Positions 41,874 through 51,964 of a stretch of 64,000 bases of DNA are shown here, one piece after another. The notes beneath the pieces are model-generated. The model searched no databases and had not been told where the DNA came from. It saw nothing but the letters and a program-made list of their open reading frames with translations. Origin of the DNA: Euborellia annulipes (Eukaryota > Arthropoda > Insecta > Dermaptera > Anisolabididae). The DNA is taken from contig JAKCPI010005211.1 of assembly GCA_023213315.1 (NCBI GenBank), forward strand, positions 1 to 64,000. Reading direction: 5' to 3'. The translations under genes were made by a program, and so were the position numbers. Within the stretch, counting starts at the first letter, position 1; every line of letters begins with the position of its first letter.

Positions 41874-42182
41874 TTGCCCTCGACGTGGCCGGGGCTTTCT
41901 CTTCTGCGAAGGCCCTGCCTGCCTGCGCTTCAGACCCGGATGGCCATCACAGATGAAATATTGTCAAGACTTTCCTCGTTAAGAGAGAGAGAAGGTAATG
42001 AAGAAACCCCGGGTCTCCAGCTCCGGCTTCAGGGACCGACCACGCATCACCTCCAACCCGAAATTCATTCCCACCTTTTATTATATTATCTTTCTCTCTC
42101 TTTTATTCATTGGTCAAATGACACACTTTGTACGGAATTTTTCTATTCAAAAGACCATAAGGATTTTTTTTTTTTTTTTTAA
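41874..42182 (+). CDS. Candidate exon in a GC-rich island
   Basis: An open frame lies in a GC-rich patch at about 41,870-42,060. After an acceptor-like GCTTCAG, an ATG at 41,940 starts MAITDEILSRLSSLREREG, followed at once by a donor-like GAAGGTAATG. That would make a short first coding exon. Beyond the donor the frame continues with mixed, then T-run-derived Phe residues, so the far end (after about 42,060) is not coding. An overlapping second frame starts at 41,998. No domain recognised. Confidence 0.3.
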   Translation: MPSTWPGLSLLRRPCLPALQTRMAITDEILSRLSSLREREGNEETPGLQLRLQGPTTHHLQPEIHSHLLLYYLSLSFIHWSNDTLCTEFFYSKDHKDFFFFF

Positions 42183-42221
42183 CGTAAATTTTAATGGTAA
42201 CTACCGTTATGTTAGTACAGA

Positions 42222-42382
42222 AAAAAATCTGGTGTCACTGGTCGCACAGCAAACAACTTTCTCTTATCTTCGGAGATCAAAAGTTGTGTTCTGTGCTTAT
42301 CACACCAGATTTTTTTGGGTCGAGATATATTTAATTTTTACCTTTATAAATTTATTGAAATTCAAGATGTAAAATTTGTCCT
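42222..42382 (+). mobile_element. Family A repeat, 5' part of a split copy
   Basis: Intact 5' palindrome (AATCTGGTGTCACTGGTCGC ... ATCACACCAGATTTTTTTGG) and body to GATGTAAAATTTG, then the SINE pair. The copy resumes at 42,805. Confidence 0.85.
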
Positions 42383-42645
42383 CGGGTTTCACACTTTTTT
42401 TTTTTTTTTTTCATTCACACTCACACTCACACACACATTCACACAGTCTTTTCGGCAACTCAGGCCATTTAAGACTTTGACGATAACCGTTGTAATATAT
42501 ATTATCTATTGGGGGTTCAGGCATTTCTATTTAAGTCATCTGGTATCCAAATGGCTTAAATAAAATCATCGGACTGCCTGGGTCCGAACCCGCGACGTTT
42601 GGTATACGAGGTAGGCACGCTACCTACTACGCCAAACTCGGGGGC
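42383..42645 (-). mobile_element. tRNA-derived SINE, group S1 (left of a back-to-back pair)
   Basis: T-run, CACACTCACACACACATT, TTTTCGGCAACTCAGGCC, ACGATAACCGTTGTAATA, then GGTCCGAACCCGCGACG (reverse B-box). The A-box side ends near GCCAAACTCGGGGGC. Confidence 0.8.
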
Positions 42646-42795
42646 CTCCTCGGGCTTGGTCTAGTAGTTAGCGGACTGACCTTCTAAACCAAGGGTCGCG
42701 GGTTCTGATCCCAGGCAGTCCGATGATTTTATTTAAGCCATTTGGATACCAAATGGCTTAAAGCCAAAAGGAAAAAAGTGTGAGTGTTAAAAAAA
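42646..42795 (+). mobile_element. tRNA-derived SINE, group S1 (right of a back-to-back pair)
   Basis: Head CTCGGGCTTGGTCTAGTAGT, B-box CGCGGGTTCTGATCCC, body GGCAGTCCGATGATTTTA and TTGGATACCAAATGGC, then a shortened end with GTGTGAGTG and A-run. Its 5' end meets the 5' end of the minus-strand copy. Confidence 0.75.
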
Positions 42796-42804
42796 AATAA
42801 ATAA

Positions 42805-43110
42805 GTAAAAGTACAAGAGTAAAGTGTGCTTCAAACAATTTTGAGAGCAAAATGAGAATATACATTTTAAAGAAAGAACATCTAAAAAATAATTGATTTT
42901 GAATTTTAATCAAAATCGTTAGAGTGAATTTTGAGAAAATTTAAAAAAAATGAAAAAGTACATCAGTAAAGTATTAGTACTCTTTGGACGGTTTTGATTA
43001 AAAGCTTCCTATCACGTGCCAGGTCGGTGCTTAACTTAAATATAAAATTTCAAACTTCTAGTTCTTTTGGTTCTTGAGATATTTTGTTAGGTCTCACCTT
43101 TGGGAAAATT
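42805..43110 (+). mobile_element. Family A repeat, 3' part of the split copy
   Basis: Resumes at GTACAAGAGTAAAGTGTG and runs to ATATTTTGTTAGGTCTCAC, where it is cut. About 75 bases of the family between the two parts are missing. Confidence 0.8.
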
Positions 43111-43805
43111 CGGGTAGGCCTACTAGTAATTTACTGAAGTACCGTTTAAAAAAAAAAGACCTAGATTCAGATTCTAGTTATATATATATTAATACAATCC
43201 TATGTATCCCGAATTCATTCTATATATCTGTCAGTCCAGTGAAAAAGTGGTTAAGTCGATTATGTTTACTTTTCAGTGCACGACTTTTAAAGTTTACAAA
43301 ACTGAAGGTTTAGATTGACTTTCAAAAAACCCACACCTTAATAACAACGTTTAGAGCCAGCACCTGACTTGTTCACTTATACTCAACGAAGAAAATACCT
43401 CACTGCTTCTTCTCTTACGTCACTAAACTCATTTCCGACAAAAATCGACATCAGACCGACAAAGCAAGACAAATAAAAGCGTTTAAAAAATTATATCTCC
43501 CATTTGATTGAAAATCTCTAAAACATTTTTATATAGAATATAGTTTGATAGTAATGTTTTATGGTTTAATATAGTAAAATTACTCATTAAACTTTATTAT
43601 ATAAGTAGTAGGTAAGTCTGAATAGTTTTATCAATAGCCAACGGTATCATTATCATTTCTCATTTCCCTGTCCATATAATTTTATTATTTTTATCTTTCC
43701 ACTAGTAAATATAATGAAGTTTTAATTTGCTTCTTTCAAAATAATAATAATAATATTAAAGAGTAAACAATTTACATAAGACACTCTTGGCTATTTTGAA
43801 GATAT
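43111..43805. other. Mostly AT-rich stretch
   Basis: CCTACTAGTAATTTACTGAA near 43,118 may be a scrap of family A in reverse. Nothing else can be supported. Confidence 0.35.
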
Positions 43806-44295
43806 TAAGGGCCGGTTGCTTCATATCTAATTAACTAGAATAAGCTTGTTGACTATGACTTTCCTAGTCTTTTCACATCATATGATTAAATAAGAGCCCA
43901 GATCGTAGTTAACTAGCTAAGACCCAAAGTTCGTAACTAAGGGGTGAAATTAGGTACGCAAGCCTTCCCCAACAGCACAAAATATTGCAGCAATGTTGCA
44001 GAAACATTGCGAATCTTGGCAACATTGCAGCGGCAATATTCCAAACTAGCAATATTGCTGTTTGAGCTGCAATATTGCATCAATGTTGCCGCAATATTGT
44101 CAACATTGAGCAAGATTGCAATATTCCGTGCTGTGTGGGTTGTTTATGTATTTTTTTGGAAATCATTAATTTTTGTTAAAAAATTAATTAGCTTAATTAT
44201 TTTAATTTGTAATATTTATTTTAATTTTTAATAATTTTTATAAATGCCTTTATTAAGTCGCTAATTTCACAAAACTTTACTTTCCTTATAAATAG
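43806..44295 (+). mobile_element. Harbinger-like MITE, right end missing, with an insertion
   Basis: Starts TAAGGGCCGGTTGCTTCAT and follows the 57,343 element through AGATCGTAGTTAACTAGC and CCCAAAGTTCG to TTAAGTCGCTAATTTCAC, where it is cut near 44,295. It carries the palindromic insertion at 43,967-44,139. Confidence 0.75.
43967..44139. mobile_element. Palindromic GCAATATTGC element
   Basis: A 173-bp insertion whose ends read CCCCAACAGCAC and GTGCTGTGTGGG, and whose interior is a chain of GCAATATTGC/GCAACATTGC-like palindromes. The empty site is visible in the sister element at 57,510-57,530 (AAGCCTTGTTTATG), so the limits are exact. Flanking TT on both sides suggests a 2-bp target duplication. 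No coding capacity. Confidence 0.8.
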
Positions 44296-44556
44296 GGCCG
44301 CAGACAAGGGGGCAGGGGAGGGGGCTATATCGCAGGGGCCCGGGCCCTTTAAGCTCAAATCTTAAAATTTCAATTTAAAAAAAATCATTTTCTTAAAATT
44401 TTTTTCCTGAAGGGGCCCGGGCCCTTTAAGCTCAAAGCAAGTTTGATAATATTTTACACGTCTCAGGATAGCTAAAAACGCAGATTTCAGTGTCTAATTT
44501 TCAAAAAATTTTCCATACCCCCAGACCCCCCCCCCGTAGTCGTCTCTCCGGATAAA
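44296..44556. repeat. GC-rich repeat fragment with internal duplication
   Basis: GGGGCCCGGGCCCTTTAAGC occurs twice, at about 44,335 and 44,413. The outer parts are G-rich on the left and C-rich on the right. It may be a hAT-type element with poor ends. Confidence 0.4.
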
Positions 44557-44679
44557 TTATGATAACCCTAGGTTTAGGAAATTTTGAAAACTTTTTAAAT
44601 AACTTTTTTATTTAAATAAATATTGTAAGCTATGTATAACTGTTTCAAAAATGTTGTCAAAAACTGTGTAAAAAGATGT

Positions 44680-44835
44680 TGATAAGAGAAGTGGCTGTTC
44701 AACGATTAGAATGATAGACAGGAAGAGAGGATGTCAGCCAAAAGGGGAGCATCTATCCAAAAAAAAATCTCAATTCAGAAGACGTTTCGGCTTTAATTAA
44801 ATAAATCCATCATCAGTTCTTTGTTTGATATATAC
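44680..44835 (-). mobile_element. Penelope-type terminal fragment
   Basis: Carries the hammerhead motif below. Upstream in plus coordinates the phrase GATGTCAGCCAAAAGGGGAG resembles the ATATCAGCC start of the 54.2-kb hairpin. No second arm is seen. Confidence 0.55.
44774..44822 (-). ncRNA. Hammerhead ribozyme motif, near complete
   Basis: Minus strand: AGAA, CTGATGA, stem II GGATTT/AAAGCC (one A-G mismatch) around a TATTT-type loop, then GAAACGTC, TTCT. AGAA and TTCT pair perfectly as a four-pair stem I, placing the cut after GTC. All conserved core bases are present. Confidence 0.7.
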
Positions 44836-44924
44836 ATTTGAGACTTGGCCGTGTTGACTGATGAGCATATGACATCAGATATACAAATATTGTATTTTTA
44901 TATAATTTTGTATATGTTTATATA

Positions 44925-45079
44925 TACAGACAGACAGAACATGTTGCGAAAACCACTTTTTTGGACTCAGGGGACCTCAAAACGTGTATATCCGTCAAAA
45001 TCTCGACATCGAATTTTTGACATGAATCCAATACTTTCTCTCTTTATATATTCATTTCATACATAGGTAAGTGAAAGCA
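44925..45079 (+). mobile_element. Family A repeat, 3' fragment
   Basis: CAGACAGACAGAACATGTTG, the AAAACGTGTATATCCG block, TCGACATCGAATTTTTGAC, and the terminal palindrome ending GGTAAGTGAAAGC. Confidence 0.8.
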
Positions 45080-45303
45080 ATTATTATACTAGCTTAATAA
45101 ACAGAATTTGAATTTTTTTTTTTTTTTTTTTTTTGCAAATGTAATTCATAATATTAATGTTTGAATGGAAAACAAACATTTCATTATCATTCTGACTAAC
45201 TGAGTGATAAAATAAAAAATTATCAATTTTTCTATTTTTATTCGTTCTATTCCTATTTACTATTGTATATAATCTGGATTTTATTATTAAAACAAAAACA
45301 TTT

Positions 45304-45559
45304 ATATATGGACCCTGTTATGCAATGGTGTGTCAAAGACCAAAAAATTGAAAATTGAGTTAAGCACGGAATATTGTTTCAAATGCTTTAATTAATAGTA
45401 TTTTTTTATGAAATACGTATGAAAATTTATATTTAATGTTACTTGCACAATTGACGAGAAAAATTATATATAATCCAATGAAAACAAAAAACTTTATTGT
45501 TGATTTTCTCAAAACTCGATGTTTGGTCTTTGACACACCATTGCATAACAGGGTTCATA

Positions 45560-45563
<4 letters not shown>
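45304..45563. mobile_element. Fold-back element with 42-bp inverted ends
   Basis: ATGGACCCTGTTATGCAATG at the left and CATTGCATAACAGGGTTCAT at the right, about 175 bases apart. They extend through GTGTGTCAAAGACC/GGTCTTTGACACAC. Interior A/T-rich. Next to a TA microsatellite (45,558-45,581). Class unknown. Confidence 0.65.
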
Positions 45564-45581
<18 letters not shown>

Positions 45582-45599
<18 letters not shown>

Positions 45600-46689
45600 T
45601 GTTCCAACCGTTTCTCATTGTCCTTGGATTCACTGGAATTGGACAGAACCCAAGAATGGATGGAAAAACAGATTGTTTTTAATATGACTACAATTAATAA
45701 CATGTCTTATAATAAAATCCAAAGGAAAAAAAAATATGCAGGAATCTTTTGATTAAATTTTTACAAAAAAAAAAAAATATTCTGTGAAATTATTATTAAT
45801 TCAACCTAATTATATAAAATTTTACATAATTAACTTTCTTTAAATTCAAAGCCAAAACCGAAAGGCCAGTGCAGCATGTTTATACTAAAATGAATGAACA
45901 ATAAATTATTGTTTAGCCATTCAAGGACAGAGAGATAAAACAAAAATCGTACTATGATTTTAATTTAAAATAAATATTAAACAGAACATTTTTTTTCCAG
46001 CACTAAAAAAAAAAAAATTGTTTAGTTAAACAGTTTTTTTTTTCTTCTTTTTTTTTAAGATAAGATAGACTATATAAATAAAAATGTAAGTGAAACGTTT
46101 GCATTTTTTCCCACTTTCACATAATCTAGCCATACTATTTCCTTTTTTTTTTATTATTAATCTGTTCATACAAAATCAATCATTTTACCGTGAGATGTTT
46201 ACAGAGCAATTTTTTGCAAACTTTGACTTTTCAAAGTTACAATAAAAATACATTAATTTGTGGCTCAAAATTAAAAAACTCTCTTTTTGATTAATTGCAC
46301 CAGAGTGGCCAGGCATGCGCAGTTAGTGAAAATATTTATTTCTTACAATTGTTAGTCTTTTTTGCATATTAGGCAAAATGAACTTTAAATATAAATTAAA
46401 TAAATTTATTACAATCATCTGAATATGATCCAGGAATATTTATGACCCTACACCGGTTCTCAATAATGATTGTCAATCTAACCTCTCAGCTCAGGGGGTG
46501 AGAGGGAGGGGAGTGGATCTGTTATTATTTTTAAGAGAGTATTCCTTTACAATGAATTAAAACATTGAAACTTATTACTTAGTGTTTTGAATTTCCCTTA
46601 TATTTCAATTATTTATATATTTTTAAAAACTTGTGATCTAGTGTTTTTAATTTCTACTATGCATATATTCTTAGTTTGAATGAAAGGGT
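45582..46689. other. AT-rich stretch without a firm feature
   Basis: T- and A-runs throughout. GGTTCTCAATAATGATTG near 46,455 stands out only by composition. Confidence 0.35.
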
Positions 46690-46975
46690 GCCCCCGGGTG
46701 TGGCGTAGTAGGTAGCGTGCCTACCTCCTATACCAAACGTCGCGGGTTCGGACCCAGGCAGTCCGATGATTTTATTTAAGCCATTTGGATACCAGATGGC
46801 TTAAATAGAAATGCCTGAACCCACAATAGATAATATTATATTACAACGGTTATCGTCAAAAGTCTTATATGGCCTAAGTTGCCGAAAAGACTGAGTGAAT
46901 GTGTGTGTGAGTGTGAGTGTGAATGAGAAAAAAGTGTGAATGTTTTTTATAAAAAAAAAAAAAAAAATGAAAGGG
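46690..46975 (+). mobile_element. tRNA-derived SINE, group S1, full length
   Basis: Head GGTGTGGCGTAGTAGGTAGC (A-box-like), B-box GCGGGTTCGGACCC, body AGTCCGATGATTTTATTT and GGATACCAGATGGCTTAA, ACAACGGTTATCGTC, and tail AAGTTGCCGAAAAGACTG. It ends in a GTGTGAGTG repeat and A-run. The most complete S1 copy here. Confidence 0.85.
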
Positions 46976-47091
46976 TCTCAGTATTTATTAGGCTAGTGAG
47001 GAGTTTGAGATAAAAAATAAAGTAAATTCACGGAGTACGGTCATCTCCACAAGTGCCTGATGTGCTCGAGAGAGAAGCCTTGAGTCAACCA

Positions 47092-47680
47092 GATTTTTTG
47101 TGTCGGCCGATATATTAAAATTCATGATGTAAAATTTATAAACATGGGGAAATATTTATATTCTGTAACCATGGCAACCATTTCTCCTATCTTTCCTATG
47201 AAGTACAAGAGTAAAGTGGGCTTCAGAACAATTTGAGGGCAAAACGAGAATATTCATTTGAAAGAGCATCTAAAAAATAATTGATTTTTGAATTTTAATC
47301 AAAATCGTTAGAGGATTTTGAGAAAATCGAAAAAAACTGAAAAAGTACATCAGTAAAGTACTAGTACTCTTTGGCCGATTTTGATTAAAAGCTTATTTTT
47401 CCGGTCCCGGGGGTGTTTAACTTAAATATAAAATTTTAACCTCGTAGCTCAATTCCTTCATGCTTAAAATTGAACACAACACACACACACACCCACCCAC
47501 ACACCCACCCACACACCCACCCACCCACAGACAGACCATGTCGCAAAAACCACTTTTTTGGATTCAGGGGACCTCAAAACGTGAAGATCCATCAAAATCT
47601 CGACATCGAATTTTTGACATGAATCCAATACTTTCTCTCTATATATATATTACATATATACATAGGTAAGAGAAAGTAAA
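47092..47680 (+). mobile_element. Family A repeat, first of a tandem pair
   Basis: Starts in the right half of the 5' palindrome (ACCAGATTTTTTGTGTCGG). It carries a CACCCACC-type microsatellite at 47,476-47,527, and ends GGTAAGAGAAAGTAAA, directly joined to the next copy. Confidence 0.88.
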
Positions 47681-48203
47681 ATTCATGATGTAAAATTTAT
47701 AAACATGGGGAAATATTTATATTCTGTAACCATGGCAACCATTTCTCCTATCTTTCCTATGAAGTACAAAAGTAAAGTGGTCTTCAGAAGATTTCAATGG
47801 CAAAATGAGAATATTCATTTTAAAGAGCATCTAAAAAATAATTGCTTTTTTAAATTTCAATCAAAATCGTTGGAGCGAATTTTGAGAAAAACTGAAAAAG
47901 TGCATCAGTAAAGTAATAGTACTCTGGCCGATTTTGATTAAAAGCTTATTTTCACTCTCCAGGTGGGTGTCTAACTTAAATATAAAATTTCAACCTCCTA
48001 GCTCAATTCATTCATGCTTAAAATTGGATACATACCACACACACAGAAACACCATGTGGCGAAAACCACTTTTTGGATTCAGGGGACCTCAAAACGTGTA
48101 TCTCCATCAAAATTTCGACATCGAATTTTTGACATGAAACCAATACTTTCTCTCGTATGTATTTATATATTAACATATATATATAGGTAAGAGAAAGTAA
48201 AAA
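47681..48203 (+). mobile_element. Family A repeat, second of a tandem pair
   Basis: Starts at ATTCATGATGTAAAATTT, a body position, immediately after the end of the previous copy, and runs to GGTAAGAGAAAGTAAAAATA. The first 50 bases equal those of the copy before. Confidence 0.88.
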
Positions 48204-49027
48204 TAACACAAATATGTAAAATATAGCTTAAATCACTAAAAATATGCACTTAAATTGCAAAATATGCATTTATATGCAAAATAAGAAAATTTCTCTGGGT
48301 GAGACCTGATACCCTAAAACGGCCAGATAAAAAAGTTTGGAGGATAGCGATCAAGAAAAAAAAAAAAAAAACATGCATTAACTGCAAAATCCGAGCCCTA
48401 GTCATCATCATCCCAAACCCTGGTGGGCCGAATGAATAAAAAAAAATTTATAATGATCGATTTATTTTCCTAATCAGTTAGTTTATGGAGGAAGAGGAAT
48501 ATATTTTTACTAAGTAAATGACTCTCTCTTTGCCTCTCGAGTTTTTATAGATCTGTTGCATTGCTCTCTGCAGCAGGTGGTGCCTAAATCGCACAGTCTC
48601 TGCCCTGTGAGGGAGTATGACTCACTGATTATCACGTATTTTATGGCGTGTCTTGACTTGTTGACTAGACTATTTAGCACTTGACTTGTAAATGCTTCTT
48701 TCTTACTATCAATAAGCCCGGAAAATGTCTACCGAGCGTCTCTTCAAAATTTAAGAGCGAAGAGAGGAATGAATGGACTGTTTCAAAGCAAATAAACGAG
48801 ATTTTATCAGTAAACGTCACAAGTTATTTTTTTTTTTTTATTTATCCTATAAAATATATTGAAATAGATAATAAGTATCTTAACATGTTTATTTAGGAAT
48901 CAGTTTGTGACTAAAATCAATATCGGAAATTTTGAATCAATTTGATTAATAAATTTAAAAAAATATTCTTATATATATCAAAATAATTATAATTAAATAT
49001 ATTTTATTGATTTTGGATATGCTAGTT
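48204..49027. other. AT-rich stretch; possible exon-like patch
   Basis: At 48,530-48,660 composition is balanced. An acceptor-like GAGTTTTTATAG is followed by TCTGCAGCAGGTGGTG, but no frame is convincing. Confidence 0.3.
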
Positions 49028-49072
49028 TTTACTTTCTCTTACCTATATGTATAGGTTAATATAGCATTAAGA
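49028..49072 (-). repeat. Solitary family A 3' terminus
   Basis: TTTTTACTTTCTCTTACC followed by TATATGTATAGGTTAATATA. The body is absent. Confidence 0.5.
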
Positions 49073-49969
49073 TAAATTCTATCAATATTTTCAGCTAAAG
49101 AAATTAAACTAATTTCTATTAAATTGTTGATCTTAATATGTAGATTCATTTGTAAAATTCAATAAATAATTAAAATATTAGTAAAAATGTTGAATGTTAA
49201 ATAATAATAATAATCTTTATTTATATGTTTAGGGAAATATAAGTTACTCAAATTTAGTAATTACGCTTCTTTTTTTTATTTAACATAGATGATTAATTAA
49301 AATACTAAAAGTCACCGTGGCTTGTTGAAAATTTCGAATTAGTTATACCTTTGTTCATGATAAATAAAATAATTCTAGTATGGTCACAATGCTTCCTCAG
49401 CATATCTAATGTTTTTGTTCTTTAAATGAGTAAATTCTAAAATAAAGAATAAAAACAAACTAAGAACCGAACGTAATGAGCGTAGAATTTTATTTATATC
49501 TTCAAGAAAGTTTTTTTTACAATATTTTTTTCCAATAAGAATGAATTAAAGTTAGAATAAATTTAAATAATTAATCTTTATTGACTATCGGTAAATTAAA
49601 TATATCTCTACTCAATGTTGAAGTAACATTATTTAGGATGGAATAGTTCTTTCTAACAATGATATTGTTTCTGAGTTCTAAAGCTAAATGCTCATTTGTT
49701 AATTTATAGGAAAATTTAACAACAATTAGCGAGTTGGTCATTTGAGTTGTCTACGTTGCGGCAAGGTTTTTAGGGAATACCTGGGAATCTATTGCCTTTA
49801 GGATAAGCCTAAACGTAGTTCTAAAGATTTTAAATATTGTTTAGATATTTACTAAAATATAAAAGAAAAGATAGCAATTTTTTTCTATGTAGGTAAAAGA
49901 AGGGGGGGGGGGATTATTTGCTTATTATTTGTGATAATGGTGTAAAACAGCCAAAAATACTTTTTTCGT
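49073..49969. other. AT-rich stretch without a firm feature
   Basis: A G-run lies at about 49,903. Nothing else recognised. Confidence 0.4.
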
Positions 49970-50112
49970 TTATAGTCTTTTTCGGCATCGGAGACCATTT
50001 GGAACCCATCCCTAATGATTTGTAGCCAATTCAATTGAAATACATTTTTATCGCATGAAACGAGATGCGAACTTCAGACCCAAGAACTCTACCACTGTGC
50101 CACAGCCGTATA
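49970..50112 (-). mobile_element. tRNA-derived SINE, group S2
   Basis: TTTTTCGGCATCGGAGACC, CCAATTCAATTGAAATAC, AAACGAGATGCGAACTTC, and CTCTACCACTGTGCCACAG (reverse of the tRNA-like head). Confidence 0.65.
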
Positions 50113-50212
50113 AAATTCTTATTTAAATAATTTTGGGGATTTGAAGATCGATTAGATATAGAGTATAAGGATACAAATTTTCAAAGACTGAGAAAAATGT
50201 TTTTAAGCCGAT

Positions 50213-50322
50213 TCGTGTCCGAGGGCGTCCGGAGCATGCGCTTTAAGGAAATGTGTATTACTTTTCGTTACTGCGCATGTGATTTTCCTTACTACGCATG
50301 CGCCGGACGCCCTCAGACGCTG
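50213..50322. mobile_element. Short palindromic MITE, best copy
   Basis: Arms GAGGGCGTCCGGAGCATGCG and CGCATGCGCCGGACGCCCTC are inverted with one mismatch. The core TACTTTTCGTTACTGCGC links it to the copies inside the 27-kb tandem duplication. Total about 110 bp. Confidence 0.7.
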
Positions 50323-50937
50323 AATGGTCAGTCAGAACTTTTAAATAAAAAAAATCAATTTTTAATGTTTAATTAATATTTCACTTTTCGGTATAGGCCT
50401 ATTAAAAAACCCCTTGAAATGTCTAATCTTTATAATGAATTTAAAAAATTTATCTCCATATTATCAGTTTGATTTTACAATATACAATATATAAATTTGT
50501 TTTTATCAATCTTTGAGTAAACATCACCATCATTTAATTTTTTGATAATATCCTTTTGATATTTTTATCAAATTAAATATTTGATAAAATATGAAAAATA
50601 AAGTCATTAAAAGAATCAAAATTCAAAATTTTTTCCAGATATCGAACAAACCTTAAGTTTTTCAACTTTTGGGTTTTCTCTCTAAAATAAGAGTAACAAA
50701 TAGATGAGTGTCTAATATAGATCATAAAAATAGTCATTAAATATACAAAATGATCGACAACTTCGATAAGAAAAAAAATGATCAATTTAATGATAAAAGA
50801 ACAAATTTGCTTGTATAGTTAATCATTATTTTATTTAATTGCTCTAACAGATTCTAAAAGTCGCCGTTTCCCTCACTTAACACGGATAATAGTTTCTTTT
50901 AGTAGATAATTCTTTTTTTTTTTTTTGCATTTATATA
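50323..50937. other. AT-rich stretch without a firm feature
   Basis: A 70-codon minus-strand frame at 50,573-50,785 is A/T-driven and has no domain. Confidence 0.35.
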
Positions 50938-51171
50938 TTAATCCGAATAATAAAGTATTGTGCAATAGGCGCTTATGAATTGAATATATAGGTCTAGGAT
51001 AGTTGATGATATCAAATTATCTAGGCCCCTAATCAGACAACTGGAACGTTTCTGATCCTGAGTGGTTATCAAGCTATCAACGAAGTTCGTTGACCCTTCG
51101 AATGACGTAAGAGGAGATTGTTTGAGCCTCGCCCCTTCATTCATGAGCCTCTCGGGTCTTAACCATTGCAT
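50938..51171 (-). other. Open frame overlapping a Penelope-like phrase
   Basis: A 77-codon frame begins MQWLRPERLMNEGARLK. Within it, TTGATAACCACT, then CAGGATCAGAAACGTTCCAG, resembles the variant hammerhead phrase of the 21.4 and 38.4-kb hairpins, so the frame probably reads through repeat DNA. The first 40 codons lie in a GC-richer patch and could be coding. Confidence 0.25.
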
Positions 51172-51644
51172 TGGATAACGTTAATAATTAATGACACTCA
51201 ATCGGCGATAATTTTGCACTTTTTTTTTTATTCGCAATTTACTCGATATATACAATAAATAAAAATGACGGCATTCTATTATCATTATGGTATTATATAA
51301 AACCTTTCTGTTTTTATTCATATGCAAAAGAGTTTGTACAAAAAATGATTTTTTTTTTTATTCTAAAACCTATAATTATTTTTTTTTTTGATGGTGTTAA
51401 ATATTAATAAGTTAGTGAAATAATTATGAAGAGAATGAATAATGATGACGATGATCAATGGTGAGAAGAAATTCCAAATTCAAATTAATTATCAAATGTC
51501 CGAAAATAAATTTGGATTGTTGCCAAAATAATAAATTGAAAAATTATAGGAATAAACGATTTTGATAGTCTTTTTGGAGAGATATTAAATAGGTTGGAGA
51601 AATACTCTTTGCCTCCTGTTTTTGTCAAATATCTTTATTCCCAG
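51172..51644. other. AT-rich stretch without a firm feature
   Basis: No feature supported. Confidence 0.4.
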
Positions 51645-51741
51645 GTATTATCCAAGTAGTACACCAGACGGTAGAAAGGAATGTTGCCTGCTTCCCAGCG
51701 ATGAGCGAATAATTCTTGCTCGTCCAGATTGTGAATTTTGA
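51645..51741 (+). CDS. Candidate terminal exon, 31 codons
   Basis: An acceptor-like TTTATTCCCAG is followed by a phase-1 frame, YYPSSTPDGRKECCLLPSDE and then RIILARPDCEF, to TGA. Mixed charged composition and GC content above the flanks support coding. A different, longer frame (51,716-52,021) overlaps and runs into family A DNA, which makes it less likely. The protein is not recognised. Confidence 0.3.
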
Positions 51742-51964
51742 TCTATATCCAATTTTTGAAAGTAGGATTCAATTTTTGATTTGTCTAATCTGCGGAGAGG
51801 ATCGTAATTCTTTTTTAATTCCTGGTCCTAAAAATAAACGAATTTTTTCATTGATTGATCCAAAACTCCAAAGCTACTCTATGATGGCCTTCGCAAGTCT
51901 AGGTGCATTAAGTGGAGAAACTTGTTTATGTTTGTTGTTTTACCTAACTTACAACCAAAAACGA

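Noticed and set aside
45558..45600. Open frames on both strands with YIYIYI
   Set aside because: They come from a TA microsatellite followed by a T-run.
46690..46760. Functional tRNA gene
   Set aside because: A- and B-box-like sequences are present, but there is no foldable cloverleaf, and the head is fused to a SINE body present in several copies.
50573..50785. 70-codon minus-strand frame as a gene
   Set aside because: Composition is fully explained by A/T-rich DNA; no motif or context supports it.
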